Positions 26,560-35,318 of a stretch of DNA of 40,644 bases are shown here, piece by piece. The translations under genes were made by a program, and so were the position numbers. The notes beneath the pieces are model-generated. The model saw only the letters and a program-made list of their open reading frames with translations. It did no database searches and had not been told where the DNA came from. Numbering within the stretch: position 1 is the first letter of the stretch; every line of letters starts with the position of its first letter. This stretch comes from Candidatus Aminicenantota bacterium (GTDB taxonomy: Bacteria; Acidobacteriota; Aminicenantia; JAMOAD01): NCBI GenBank assembly GCA_027067555.1, contig JAMOVU010000082.1:1-40644 (forward strand), written 5' to 3'.

Positions 26560-27271
26560 TTCTACCTCTCAATATATTTTCGATTTCTTCCTTATAATTT
26601 CCATTTTCATCCTCTAATATAATATAATCCGAGTTTGTATTATCATTTTTTATTTTTGTAAGTTCTACCATATAAAAAACCGGTGTTCTGTTTTTACGGG
26701 GGAGAACAATTCTTTCTCTTGATATGAAGTAATCTTTATTTTTGACTTCTTTTCTTAATTCTTTTTTCCTTTTGTAAGGATATATAAGGTAGAGGGAACC
26801 ATTATTTTTTAAAAGATTGAATGAGTTTCCCAATATTGTTCGCATATTTAATTCTATTTCGAATTTTGCAATTCTCTTGTTGGAATTTGCGGGGAGTTTT
26901 CCACTATCTTTTTTTATGTAAGGAGGGTTTGAGAGGATAATATCAAACTTTTTTTTAAAAGGTGGGGTCTTAAAGTCTCCTCTAATTATATTTATTAAAT
27001 TTTCAAATCCATTTTCTTTTACGCTTTTTTTCATTGCAGTAATCATTAAGTCCTGAATCTCCAAAACATAGATTTTATTAAAGTTTTTTGTTTTAGCAAG
27101 AATAAGGCTGATTATACCACATCCTCCTCCTATTTCAAGCAAATTTGCATTACTCTGAGGAATATTAATAAAATCAGCTAAAATAGGAGCATCAATTGAA
27201 AATCTAAAACCTTTTTTAGGTTGATAGATAATGATTTTTCCATCTAAAAAATAGTTTTTACTTAGTTCCAT
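26546..27271 (-). CDS. TrmN6-like SAM-dependent N6-adenine methyltransferase
   Basis: A 241-residue class I methyltransferase. The N-terminal QPKKGFRFSIDAPILADF is the substrate-side signature of the YfiC/TrmN6 group, which methylates A37 of tRNA-Val. The SAM-binding motif is LLEIGGGCGIISL, and the catalytic NPPY of N6-adenine methylases is in ILSNPPYIKK. The assignment to tRNA is by family and needs a test; related enzymes act on protein or rRNA. It overlaps dtd by 14 bases and the Wzm gene by 14 bases. Confidence 0.87.
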   Translation of the reverse strand: MELSKNYFLDGKIIIYQPKKGFRFSIDAPILADFINIPQSNANLLEIGGGCGIISLILAKTKNFNKIYVLEIQDLMITAMKKSVKENGFENLINIIRGDFKTPPFKKKFDIILSNPPYIKKDSGKLPANSNKRIAKFEIELNMRTILGNSFNLLKNNGSLYLIYPYKRKKELRKEVKNKDYFISRERIVLPRKNRTPVFYMVELTKIKNDNTNSDYIILEDENGNYKEEIENILRGRNVYN

Positions 27272-27719
27272 CTTTTTTTATTTTGCTGTCAATAATAAAT
27301 GTCACAGGTCCGTCATTTATTAAAGAAACTTCCATCATTGCTCCGAAAAGACCGTCCTTTACAGGGATATTGTATGTTCGGAGTTCTTTTAAAAATTTTT
27401 CGTAAAATATCTTTGCTTTTTCAGGTGGCATAGCTCTTCCGAAGTCCGGTCTTCTTCCCTTTTTAATTTTTGAGGTAAGAGTAAATTGAGAAATAGATAA
27501 AATTTCTCCATTTATATCGAGTATAGATAAATTCATTTTATTTTTTTTATCTGGGAATATCCTTAAATTTACAATTTTGTTTGCGACAAACTTTAAATCT
27601 TTTTCACTGTCATCTTTTTCAATTCCAACTAATATCAGGATTCCTTTTTTAATAGAGTTTATAATTTTGTTATTAACAGATACAGAAGCTCCTTTAACTC
27701 TTTGTATTACAGCTATCAT
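27258..27719 (-). CDS. dtd: D-aminoacyl-tRNA deacylase
   Basis: A 153-residue protein, the usual DTD length. It begins MIAVIQRVKGASVSV, and both active-site signatures are present: SQFTL near residue 78 and the Gly-cisPro loop NDGPVTF near residue 136. It hydrolyses D-aminoacyl-tRNA (and Gly-tRNA-Ala) as a proof-reading step in the cytoplasm. It overlaps the preceding gene by 4 bases and the following one by 14 bases. Confidence 0.96.
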   Translation of the reverse strand: MIAVIQRVKGASVSVNNKIINSIKKGILILVGIEKDDSEKDLKFVANKIVNLRIFPDKKNKMNLSILDINGEILSISQFTLTSKIKKGRRPDFGRAMPPEKAKIFYEKFLKELRTYNIPVKDGLFGAMMEVSLINDGPVTFIIDSKIKKDGTK

Positions 27720-29380
27720 CTTTTATCCTCCGAATAAGAAAAAAATATTGGATTCTCTTTTATGTAATCTTTTTTGAACATTTCCAAAGTAAAGTATTCG
27801 TTGGATGAATAGGGAACCGGAAGTTGGAAATAGTAAGCAATCATAGGGAAAATATTTAAGAATGAAAAATTTTTAAGAATGTGATTCTTTCTTATTCCGT
27901 TTCCATAGATAAGAAGGACACCCTCGGGAGAACTTGATATTTTTGCTGATAAATTTTCTTTTTTTAGGAAATTATTAATCATTTGATCAAGGGGATCGAG
28001 AGGGCTTACTCCAAAAGATGAATTTACAATTAAAATATCATTGCTTTTTAAATTTAAGAGTATTCTACCAATATATTGATCTATATATTGGTAATATTTT
28101 TCAAGTATTCCTCCATATTTGTGAATTTCTTCCTCTGAGACGGATGAATAGTATTCTGGAAAGGTATATTTATAAAATCTTAACTCTGCATCTAATAGTC
28201 CATCTATATATAGGAAAAAGAATCTTGATTTTTGAGGATTGTTTAGGTGTTGTAGAAAAAGGGAGAATCTTTGTTCGTCAAATATAATATCTTTCTTTAA
28301 AGATTGAATTAGAGGAGTATCATTGAGTTCGAGTTCATCAAAGGGAGAAGGTAGCTGGGAAGTGCTTTTTTTCGGAAAAGAAAATTCTTTTTCTTCTTTT
28401 AAAAAGCGAATTTTAACACTTTTTATATTAAATTTTTCGAAAAACTGGAAAATATTTTTCCTGTATTTAGGGAAAGGTTTTGAATAGAGCTTTTTTATAA
28501 AGCCTAACTTTTCTAATGATTTTAAAAAGAATCCATTGGATAAAAGATAAGGAGAAAATTCAAAGGAGGAGGAAAAGGATTTTTTCCAGAAAGAATACAT
28601 AAGGTTTTGTGATGGATAAACTCCTGTTATATATGAATAATATGCAGAACACTTATTGATTGGTTCCAATGTTTTTGTTCTTGACCAAACACCATTTTCT
28701 ATAAGCCACCCGAAATTTGGTAATTTCCCGTTGGAAATTAAAGGAAAGATGAAATCATAGGAAAGCCCTTCTATATAAAGATTGATTACTCTCCTTTTTT
28801 TATTTAAAACAAAAGTATTGCCAGTTTTACTTTTTATAGAGGGGTTTATGTTTATATCTATTAATTTTTTTTCAAACAATCTAAAATTAGTATAGCTTAA
28901 TAAAAAAATTATTATCAATATGGCGATGAGAAAAGGGCTTTTTTTCTCCTTTCCTTCCTTTGCAAAAGCATTCCTTTCATAAGCGAATAGAATAAGAATA
29001 CCAATAAAAATAATAATGTTTAAAATAATTTCCATTTTAAGGGGGGAATAAATATAGTGGAAATAGGTATAATAATTAATAATATAAGCAAAGAGTAAGT
29101 AGGAAAACCCCACTCTTAAAAGGGTGAAGAAATAAGATAGTGTGAAAAAATCAATGGAATAATTTTCGTGAGCTATAAAATTGTAGATTCTTATATATAT
29201 GATAGTAGAAAGATAAAAAATTATAAAAAACAGAGCAGAGAAAATAAGTGTATTGGAATTAACAGTGAATTTTTTAAAGGAGAGGTAAGGAAAGTTTAAA
29301 GTAAGGAGAATATTCCATGAAAAAAAAATTAAAATACCAGCACCTGCTAATGAATAAAATGTGTGTTTTGCTATTTTCAA
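27716..29380 (-). CDS. Polytopic membrane protein with a degenerate alkaline-phosphatase-superfamily domain
   Basis: A 554-residue protein with five predicted transmembrane helices (about 8-30, 43-65, 77-103, 116-135, 149-165) and an exterior domain (about 180-554). Its start aligns with the two phosphatases at 7227 and 9305: LISNGKLPNF matches LIKKGLLPNF, and YSYITGVYPSQN matches STFATGVNPGKH. The catalytic set is lost: the first metal Asp is Glu204, the nucleophile Ser is Lys243, and the SDHGF metal motif reads NSSFG (Ser454, Ser455). It is probably a pseudoenzyme with a binding or structural role in envelope glycan biology. It starts with TTG, 3 bases after the FHA gene, with only a weak SD. 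Confidence 0.78.
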   Translation of the reverse strand: MKIAKHTFYSLAGAGILIFFSWNILLTLNFPYLSFKKFTVNSNTLIFSALFFIIFYLSTIIYIRIYNFIAHENYSIDFFTLSYFFTLLRVGFSYLLFAYIINYYTYFHYIYSPLKMEIILNIIIFIGILILFAYERNAFAKEGKEKKSPFLIAILIIIFLLSYTNFRLFEKKLIDININPSIKSKTGNTFVLNKKRRVINLYIEGLSYDFIFPLISNGKLPNFGWLIENGVWSRTKTLEPINKCSAYYSYITGVYPSQNLMYSFWKKSFSSSFEFSPYLLSNGFFLKSLEKLGFIKKLYSKPFPKYRKNIFQFFEKFNIKSVKIRFLKEEKEFSFPKKSTSQLPSPFDELELNDTPLIQSLKKDIIFDEQRFSLFLQHLNNPQKSRFFFLYIDGLLDAELRFYKYTFPEYYSSVSEEEIHKYGGILEKYYQYIDQYIGRILLNLKSNDILIVNSSFGVSPLDPLDQMINNFLKKENLSAKISSSPEGVLLIYGNGIRKNHILKNFSFLNIFPMIAYYFQLPVPYSSNEYFTLEMFKKDYIKENPIFFSYSEDKR

Positions 29381-29383
29381 TTG

Positions 29384-29899
29384 TTAAAAGTCTCTTTCTG
29401 TGGATTCCATATATAGTATAGTGCTTTGTCCTATCTGGATTTCAGTTCTGTCTTCTAACTTAACAGAGCTGACTTTTTCTCCATCTATATATGTACCGTT
29501 TGTGCTGTTTAGGTCTCTTAGAATTGTTTTATTTTCTTTGATCTCAAGAGAAAAGTGCTGCCTTGAAACTTCCAAATCTGGAATAATTAGATCAGCCTGA
29601 CTTCCTCTCCCAACAATTACTCTTGGTTTTGTTACCTTGTATTTGTACCCTGAACGGGGACCCTTGATTACATAAAGAAATATGTTTTTATCTTTTGGAA
29701 GAGAAAGTCCTTCATCCGCTTCTTTTTCTTTTTTTACCTGTGTTGTATCATCTTCTTTTATTTTTGCATCATAAAGGGGATTATTTACTTCGAAGATATT
29801 CCCGCATTTTGGACATTTTAATTTTACAATGGGTTTTGGTGTTAACTTTCGCTCATCCAGTTTATACCTTGTTTTACAGTTTGGGCATATAACTAACAC
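29384..29899 (-). CDS. MJ0042-type zinc-finger plus FHA domain protein
   Basis: A 171-residue soluble protein. Residues 1-40 form a four-cysteine zinc ribbon (CPNCKTRYKLDE, then CPKCGNIFEV) of the MJ0042 type. A charged linker precedes an FHA domain (about 75-168) with phosphothreonine-binding residues in GRGSQADL, SRQHFSL and LNSTNGTYIDG. FHA domains read Thr-phosphorylated partners, implying a Ser/Thr kinase elsewhere. It is the first gene of the eight-gene unit. It starts with GTG behind AAAGGAG and a strong promoter. Confidence 0.9.
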   Translation of the reverse strand: MLVICPNCKTRYKLDERKLTPKPIVKLKCPKCGNIFEVNNPLYDAKIKEDDTTQVKKEKEADEGLSLPKDKNIFLYVIKGPRSGYKYKVTKPRVIVGRGSQADLIIPDLEVSRQHFSLEIKENKTILRDLNSTNGTYIDGEKVSSVKLEDRTEIQIGQSTILYMESTERDF

Positions 29900-29920
29900 T
29901 CTTCTCTCCTTTACTAATAA

Positions 29921-29949
29921 AATATATTTAAAATTGTTAAAAAAGTCAA
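29921..29949 (-). promoter_or_regulatory. Sigma70-type promoter of the FHA/glycan-export unit
   Basis: On the minus strand, TTGACT (29944-29949), a 17-base spacer and TATATT (29921-29926), followed by AAAGGAG and the GTG start. It is the only clear promoter seen for the unit running to 22866. Confidence 0.7.
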
Positions 29950-29959
29950 GATCTTTGTC

Positions 29960-31330
29960 TTATAACACTTCTGGAATATGAAAATCAAAGCCTTCCGGAA
30001 CGAAAGCATGCACATCTTTCTTAAAATAATATTGGGAATACTCTCCTTTTTCAATTTTCTTTAGAATTTCAAAAAGTCTGTCTATTTCCTCTTCAGTATT
30101 ATAAAAACTTAAACTTGCTCTTATTGCTCCAGGAAATTTATCCATTTCATCATTTATTATTTTTTTCTTCACTTCTTCTACCTTTTCTTTTGAGAAATTC
30201 ATGAGTTTTGCAAGATAAGGATGTGCACAGAAGCATCCTGCTCTTACTCCTATTCCTTCTTCAAATGAAAGGATAGAAGCAATTAGAAAAGGAGAGAGTC
30301 CGTCGTCATTTTTAAATGAGAATACACTAAAGTCTCCTTTATTTCTATTTTTGTCTCCTAATAAAGTGAATTTACTTAATTCTTTAAATTTTTTTATAAA
30401 GTATTCTGCAAGCTCTTCTTCCATCTTTTCAAGATTTTCAAATCCGTAAGAACTTAATTTTTTTAAAGTTAGAGCAAGGGAAATTGCTCCCGGGATATTA
30501 GGAGTACCAGCTTCTTCTCTGTCTGGAAGTTCTGCCCATACGGTTTCTTCTTTTGCTACGAATTTTATAGTGCCACCACCTACACATGAAGGATCTTTGG
30601 CTGAAAATATTTTTTTGTCCCCAAGCAATGCACCGGAACCAAACGGTGAGTAAATTTTATGGGCAGAAAAAGCTAAAAAATCTATTTTTTCAGAATCTTT
30701 ATCTGTTGTCATGGATATTTTTTTATGGGGAACAAGTTGAGCTCCATCAATGAAAACATATGCTCCATATTTATGGGCTATACTGGCTATTTTATGAACA
30801 GGGTTTGTATAGCCTGTAACATTGGATGCTCCAGTTACTGCAACCAATTTAATGTTTCCATCTTCTTCCTTAAGTATTTCTTCAAGTTTGTTAAGATCAA
30901 GCCTTCCGTTTTCCTCTACTTCCCACCATCTTGTTCTGAAGTATTTTTTCCAGGGAAGAATATTTGAATGATGGTCCATTTCTGAGATAAGAATTGTTGC
31001 ATCGGGGAAGTTGGCTTTTATTATTCTTGCTAATTTATTTATGGCTTCTGTGGTATTTTTTACAAAAATTGCAGTATCATTTTCTGCGGCTCCCACAAAT
31101 TTTTTTACATACTCTCTTGATTTATCAAATAATTCTGTTGAATAAAAAGCCTTATAACCTGTTCCTCTATGTACATTAGAGTAGTATTTCATAATTTCTT
31201 CCATTTGTTCATAAACACTTTTTAAAGCGGGCGTTGATGCGGCATTATCGAAGAACACATATTCTTTGTCTCCATTTAAGGTTTTTACCATAGTATCAAA
31301 CCCCAAAATATCTCTTCTCAGTTCTTTCAT
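29960..31330 (-). CDS. SufS-like cysteine desulfurase (class V aminotransferase fold)
   Basis: A 456-residue PLP enzyme. The Schiff-base lysine is Lys225 in FSAHKIYSPFGSG. The catalytic cysteine is Cys368 in RAGCFCAHPYL, aligned with the RxGHHCAxP motif of SufS; the extra Cys366 replaces the first histidine. The family takes sulfur from cysteine for Fe-S and thio-cofactor assembly, giving alanine. It is about 50 residues longer than typical SufS, with an extra C-terminal tail, and no sufB, sufC, sufU or iscU lies nearby, so a role outside Fe-S assembly is possible. The ATG at 31330 is preferred over the adjacent GTG because GGGAGG is 5 bases from it. Confidence 0.85.
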   Translation of the reverse strand: MKELRRDILGFDTMVKTLNGDKEYVFFDNAASTPALKSVYEQMEEIMKYYSNVHRGTGYKAFYSTELFDKSREYVKKFVGAAENDTAIFVKNTTEAINKLARIIKANFPDATILISEMDHHSNILPWKKYFRTRWWEVEENGRLDLNKLEEILKEEDGNIKLVAVTGASNVTGYTNPVHKIASIAHKYGAYVFIDGAQLVPHKKISMTTDKDSEKIDFLAFSAHKIYSPFGSGALLGDKKIFSAKDPSCVGGGTIKFVAKEETVWAELPDREEAGTPNIPGAISLALTLKKLSSYGFENLEKMEEELAEYFIKKFKELSKFTLLGDKNRNKGDFSVFSFKNDDGLSPFLIASILSFEEGIGVRAGCFCAHPYLAKLMNFSKEKVEEVKKKIINDEMDKFPGAIRASLSFYNTEEEIDRLFEILKKIEKGEYSQYYFKKDVHAFVPEGFDFHIPEVL

Positions 31331-31361
31331 CACAACCTCCCTATCTTTTTATTCAGCTTAT

Positions 31362-31390
31362 AATATATTTTATTTAAAGTTTTTTGTCAA
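31362..31390 (-). promoter_or_regulatory. Sigma70-type promoter of the cysteine desulfurase gene
   Basis: On the minus strand, TTGACA (31385-31390), a 17-base spacer and TATATT (31362-31367). It starts 11 bases after the stop codon of the glycosidase-like gene, so the desulfurase is transcribed separately from the galactose operon, although read-through is possible. Confidence 0.7.
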
Positions 31391-31400
31391 AGACTTTTTC

Positions 31401-33455
31401 TTACCTTCTTCTTTTTCCTCCTTTTCTTTCTATCACCATTAAATCATATACTTTTAGTTTAGGGACTTTGATTATTATATGTCTTCCTGTGATTTTATAT
31501 CTAATTATAGTTTTCTCATGGAAATCGGGAGAGATTAAATAACCTGCCTTTGCGATTGAAAAAGGAGGTCTTTTTATTTTTATTTCTATATTCTCCTTTT
31601 CTTTTATTTTATCTGATTGAATACTGTGATCATAGTTTAATATATGAATTATAATTTGATTTTTATTGAAGTTATAATAAGGAGTTACTATTATTTTTCT
31701 CTCCGCATTTTCTATATATTGGAAAGAATCGGTTAACTTCAGTATTAAGTCTCTTAAAGATTTTCTATATTTATCTTCGTATGAGAAGAAGTAAAGGGAT
31801 CCGATATCCCATTCTCTATTTTCATATGGCCAGCTGTCTAAAATTATAAATGCTCCCTTTCCATAGTTTTTTATTCCTGTTCCGCTTAATTTAAAACTTT
31901 TTCCGGAAAAAATTAAAGCTTTTCCCCCTTCTTTTACATACTCTTTAATTTTATCTATTTGGTTGTTTTCTATTTGTTTTGTATTTGGAATAATAATAAG
32001 CGGATATTTTTTTAGTTCATTTAATTTTACCCTATCTTTTAAATATTTACCTCCTCCTCCGAAGATAACATCATATCCTATGTTTGATTCTGAAAGAGCC
32101 TGAGAAATCCCTAAAAAGGAGAAATATCTATTTCTAATGTTTTCTGAGTATAAAAATAAGATTGCAATATCTGACAATGTTTTGCTGTCATTCGAAAACA
32201 AATTTGTATTGGTTTTTATAAAGTATGCAGCTTTTGCACACTTTTCCCAGGTTTTGTAGTTTTTAAAAGGTTTTCCATAGTATATTGCAAAAGCCCCTTT
32301 GTTTATATATGCTTCCATAAATCTAATATAAAGATAATTTGCAAATTCTCCATTGTTATAGCTTTCGTTGAGTTTTTTGACGGTCTCGGTATCTAAGAGG
32401 GAGACAAAAGTATTTCCTGTTGCTTGAAAAGCAAGTTTTTCCCATGCAAGCCATTTATTTCGTGGATAGGGATAGAGTATTTGATTAGCTGCTGCTGAAT
32501 AGTGATTCTCAAAAGTATAAAAATCCAAAAAATCACTGAAAATCAGTCCTTTTACCCAGAAATCTCCTATTTGAATTCCTCCCAATGAGTAAGAGTTAGC
32601 CGAGATAAAAATATTTCTACCTTTATTTTTTGCATAATTTTTTAAATATCTTACGAGTTTTCTTTTCAAAATATAGTTGTTTTCTTCATTGAAATTAATA
32701 TACTCTTGAATTAAAGAATCTTTTGATATCCTTTCAAAGTATTTTAATGTTTTGGTACTATTTATTCTTTTTTTCAAGTCTTCTTTTTCTATATCTGAGA
32801 TATTAAATTTTTCTTTAAGTTCTCCATCTGTGAAATTATTTTTTAAATAACTTCTGAATCCATTGATACAATGCTCACAAAATCCCGGCTCTTTCATTCC
32901 TGAATACTGGCTAAACCATTGATAAAGAGGTATAAAACCACCTCCTTGTATTTCATCTAACACAATTAAATCAGCTCCAGAATCTATGGCTTTTTTCCCA
33001 TGACCTATCATCCATTCAAGCCAATTATTATTGTTTGAGCACATAAATTTTGACTCTGCAGACAGGTCCCAGTCTGAAATTTCTCCCCTGTAGCTTTTGC
33101 ACGAAAGCTCTTTTAGTTTATCCTCTTGCATTGTTTCATGGCCTTGGGTTGTTAATATTGTGGCAGGAACAATGAAATTATTTTTGTGAAGATAATCTAC
33201 AAATTTTTGATCACTATCATAATTTTTGTTTTCATAGTAGGATAAAAGCATCCTTCCGAAAGCAAAGGGTGAAGAGACTTTGCCTATATATCCATTCCAT
33301 AATCCATTAACTGTTATTGAAAATTTTTCTGAGTCTTCTTTGTCAAAGACTGTTACACTGTAAATTTGAGGCTTTTTAATCCAATTACTGATAATCTCAG
33401 ATTTTAAGAAAAAAGGGATTAAAGCCAGAGAAAAGTAAAACAGTAGTCTTTTTAT
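31401..33455 (-). CDS. Secreted glycoside-hydrolase-like (GH42-type fold) protein with an apparent ATA start
   Basis: The coding frame is open well upstream of the first ATG (33249-33251). A perfect AAAGGAG (33463-33469) lies 7 bases before an ATA (33453-33455) followed by KRLLFYFSLALIPFFLKSEI, a signal peptide. I therefore extend it to 684 residues. In numbering from the ATA, the middle has a TIM-barrel-like region with LIVLDEIQGGGFIPLYQWFS (about 164-183) and a cysteine-pair segment CEHCINGFRSYLK (about 192-204), as in GH42-type proteins. A later part (about 455-485; KIKEYVKEGGKALIFSG) resembles the glutamine-amidotransferase-like trimerisation domain of beta-galactosidases. The galactose operon context suggests it frees galactose from glycans outside the cytoplasm. 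Catalytic acids are not firmly identified. Confidence 0.72.
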   Translation of the reverse strand: MKRLLFYFSLALIPFFLKSEIISNWIKKPQIYSVTVFDKEDSEKFSITVNGLWNGYIGKVSSPFAFGRMLLSYYENKNYDSDQKFVDYLHKNNFIVPATILTTQGHETMQEDKLKELSCKSYRGEISDWDLSAESKFMCSNNNNWLEWMIGHGKKAIDSGADLIVLDEIQGGGFIPLYQWFSQYSGMKEPGFCEHCINGFRSYLKNNFTDGELKEKFNISDIEKEDLKKRINSTKTLKYFERISKDSLIQEYINFNEENNYILKRKLVRYLKNYAKNKGRNIFISANSYSLGGIQIGDFWVKGLIFSDFLDFYTFENHYSAAANQILYPYPRNKWLAWEKLAFQATGNTFVSLLDTETVKKLNESYNNGEFANYLYIRFMEAYINKGAFAIYYGKPFKNYKTWEKCAKAAYFIKTNTNLFSNDSKTLSDIAILFLYSENIRNRYFSFLGISQALSESNIGYDVIFGGGGKYLKDRVKLNELKKYPLIIIPNTKQIENNQIDKIKEYVKEGGKALIFSGKSFKLSGTGIKNYGKGAFIILDSWPYENREWDIGSLYFFSYEDKYRKSLRDLILKLTDSFQYIENAERKIIVTPYYNFNKNQIIIHILNYDHSIQSDKIKEKENIEIKIKRPPFSIAKAGYLISPDFHEKTIIRYKITGRHIIIKVPKLKVYDLMVIERKGGKRRR

Positions 33456-33469
33456 AGATAAACTCCTTT

Positions 33470-33667
33470 CTAACTTTTTCTTTTTGTTGTTAAGTACATT
33501 ATAAGCATTATTAAACCAAAAGCGAGCATAATCAAGCCCCAGATGAGGTTGAAGTTGAATCCGAGCTTGTCTATTACTTCCTGTTTATGAAAAAGACCTG
33601 AGATTGTTATTATTACGCCTATTAGTGTAAAAAATAGTCCGATTGGAAGTTTTATGTCAAGTCCCAT
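33470..33667 (-). CDS. Small two-helix membrane protein next to the sugar symporter
   Basis: A 65-residue protein with two transmembrane helices (about 8-24 and 38-60) joined by a short loop HKQEVIDKLGFN and ending in a basic TKRKS tail. GGAGGG precedes the ATG by 5 bases and overlaps the symporter stop, so it is co-translated. I do not know its role. A small accessory subunit of the SSS transporter is plausible from position, as small symporter-linked proteins occur elsewhere. Confidence 0.75.
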   Translation of the reverse strand: MGLDIKLPIGLFFTLIGVIITISGLFHKQEVIDKLGFNFNLIWGLIMLAFGLIMLIMYLTTKRKS

Positions 33668-33677
33668 TTTTCCCTCC

Positions 33678-35318
33678 TTACCAGAAAATTATGTTTAAAA
33701 TTAGAGTTGCTAACAAAACCACGCCAGCGAGGAAAGATGGCTTTAAGTATAGAGGAATATTAGCTTTATATTCTTTTGGCGTCAAAGAATAAACGAGTTT
33801 TACCATTTCTGAATCAGGTTTGGGTTTTGTGAAGTAACTTATAATTATTGTTGTTAGAAAACATACAACCCATGCTACAATCGCTCCATAAAAATTCGCT
33901 GACATTTCACTCCCATAATGGATTATACCGGCTTTATATATAAGAAAATAATGAGCTGCTGCTGCTGAAGTTCCAGATACAAGCCCCCAAAAAGCTCCGT
34001 CAGAAGTTGCTCTTTTCCAGAACATCCCCAAAAGAAATGTTGCGAAAAGTGGTGCATTAAAGAATGAAAAAAGAAGTTGCATGTAGTCCATCAAATTATT
34101 AAAATACATGACTATATATGTTAAGGCTATACTTGCCAAAACTCCGAAAACAGTGGCCATTTTGCCCATCCAAAGATAATGTTTGTCATCTTTTCCCGGT
34201 TTTATGTAACTCTGATATATATCAAAAGTCCAGACTGTATTAAAAGCTGTAACATTTCCTGCCATTCCGGACATAAAACTTGCCAAGAGAGCAGTTAGAC
34301 CAAGTCCTAACAATCCCCTTGGTAAATAATGTTTAATTAAAAGAGGAAGAGCCATATTGTAGTTTACATTTGCTGCATGACCTGTTTTTAAGAGAGAATC
34401 AAGGGCTGATTTAAATTCCGGGATAACCAAAATAGCTATCATTCCCGGGAGCACAACGAAAAGAGGAAAAATCATTTTAGGGAAGGCTCCGATTAAAGGT
34501 GTCCTTCTTGCTGCATTAAGGTCTTTTGATGCAAGGGCTCTTTGGACAACTAAAAAGTCTGTACACCAGTAACCAAAAGATAAAACAAAGCCGAGCCCGA
34601 AAATCATTCCAAACCATTCAATTCCCATTGGATTATTTGCAGCTGATGATAAAGGTTTCCATAAATGTGTGAAGTTTTCAGGTAATCTTTTAACAAGATC
34701 ACTCCATCCTCCAACTTCTCTCAGTCCGAGATATGAAATCGGGAAAAGGCCGAATACAATTAAAAGGAATTGTAATACTTCATTGTATATTGATGAAGTA
34801 AGTCCTCCGAAAAACACATAGAGTAAAACTATGACAGCAGATACTATAACACTAAAGTGAAAAGACCATCCTAACAGAAGGTTAAAAATAATTCCCATAG
34901 CATACATATTTATTCCTGACATTAAAAGAGTAAGAACCGCAAATGATATCGCATTAAAAGCTCTTGTCTTCTCATCAAATCTTAATCTTAAATACTCGGG
35001 AACAGACCTTGCTTTTGAACCATAGTAGAATGGCATCATAAAAACTCCGACAAAAGCCATTGCCGGAATAGCTCCTATCCAGTAAAAGTGTGCAGTTAAA
35101 ATTCCGTATTTTGCTGAATTTGCTACCATTCCCATAACTTCAAGTGCCCCCAAATTAGCTGCTATAAAAGCTATTCCTGTTATCCAGGCAGGGATGGACC
35201 TCCCTGATAAAAAGTAATCATCACTTGTTTTAATTGCTTTTTTTAGAAAATATCCTATTCCCAGAACAAATCCGAAATAAATAAGAATTACGAGATAGTC
35301 AAAGATAGAAAGTGTCAT
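33678..35318 (-). CDS. Sodium:solute symporter (SSS family), probable Na+/galactose transporter
   Basis: A 546-residue membrane protein with about 13-14 helices in the LeuT-like SSS arrangement. Helpful segments are SDDYFLSGRSIPAWITG near the start, FFGGLTSSIYNEVLQFLLIV in the middle and the C-terminal PSFLAGVVLLATLILNIIFW. The overall layout matches the Vibrio Na+/galactose symporter vSGLT. Its place between galactokinase and a glycosidase-like gene supports galactose or a galactoside as substrate. Its ATG directly follows the galK stop (TAAATG), with GAGGAGGAG inside the galK end. Confidence 0.9.
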   Translation of the reverse strand: MTLSIFDYLVILIYFGFVLGIGYFLKKAIKTSDDYFLSGRSIPAWITGIAFIAANLGALEVMGMVANSAKYGILTAHFYWIGAIPAMAFVGVFMMPFYYGSKARSVPEYLRLRFDEKTRAFNAISFAVLTLLMSGINMYAMGIIFNLLLGWSFHFSVIVSAVIVLLYVFFGGLTSSIYNEVLQFLLIVFGLFPISYLGLREVGGWSDLVKRLPENFTHLWKPLSSAANNPMGIEWFGMIFGLGFVLSFGYWCTDFLVVQRALASKDLNAARRTPLIGAFPKMIFPLFVVLPGMIAILVIPEFKSALDSLLKTGHAANVNYNMALPLLIKHYLPRGLLGLGLTALLASFMSGMAGNVTAFNTVWTFDIYQSYIKPGKDDKHYLWMGKMATVFGVLASIALTYIVMYFNNLMDYMQLLFSFFNAPLFATFLLGMFWKRATSDGAFWGLVSGTSAAAAHYFLIYKAGIIHYGSEMSANFYGAIVAWVVCFLTTIIISYFTKPKPDSEMVKLVYSLTPKEYKANIPLYLKPSFLAGVVLLATLILNIIFW

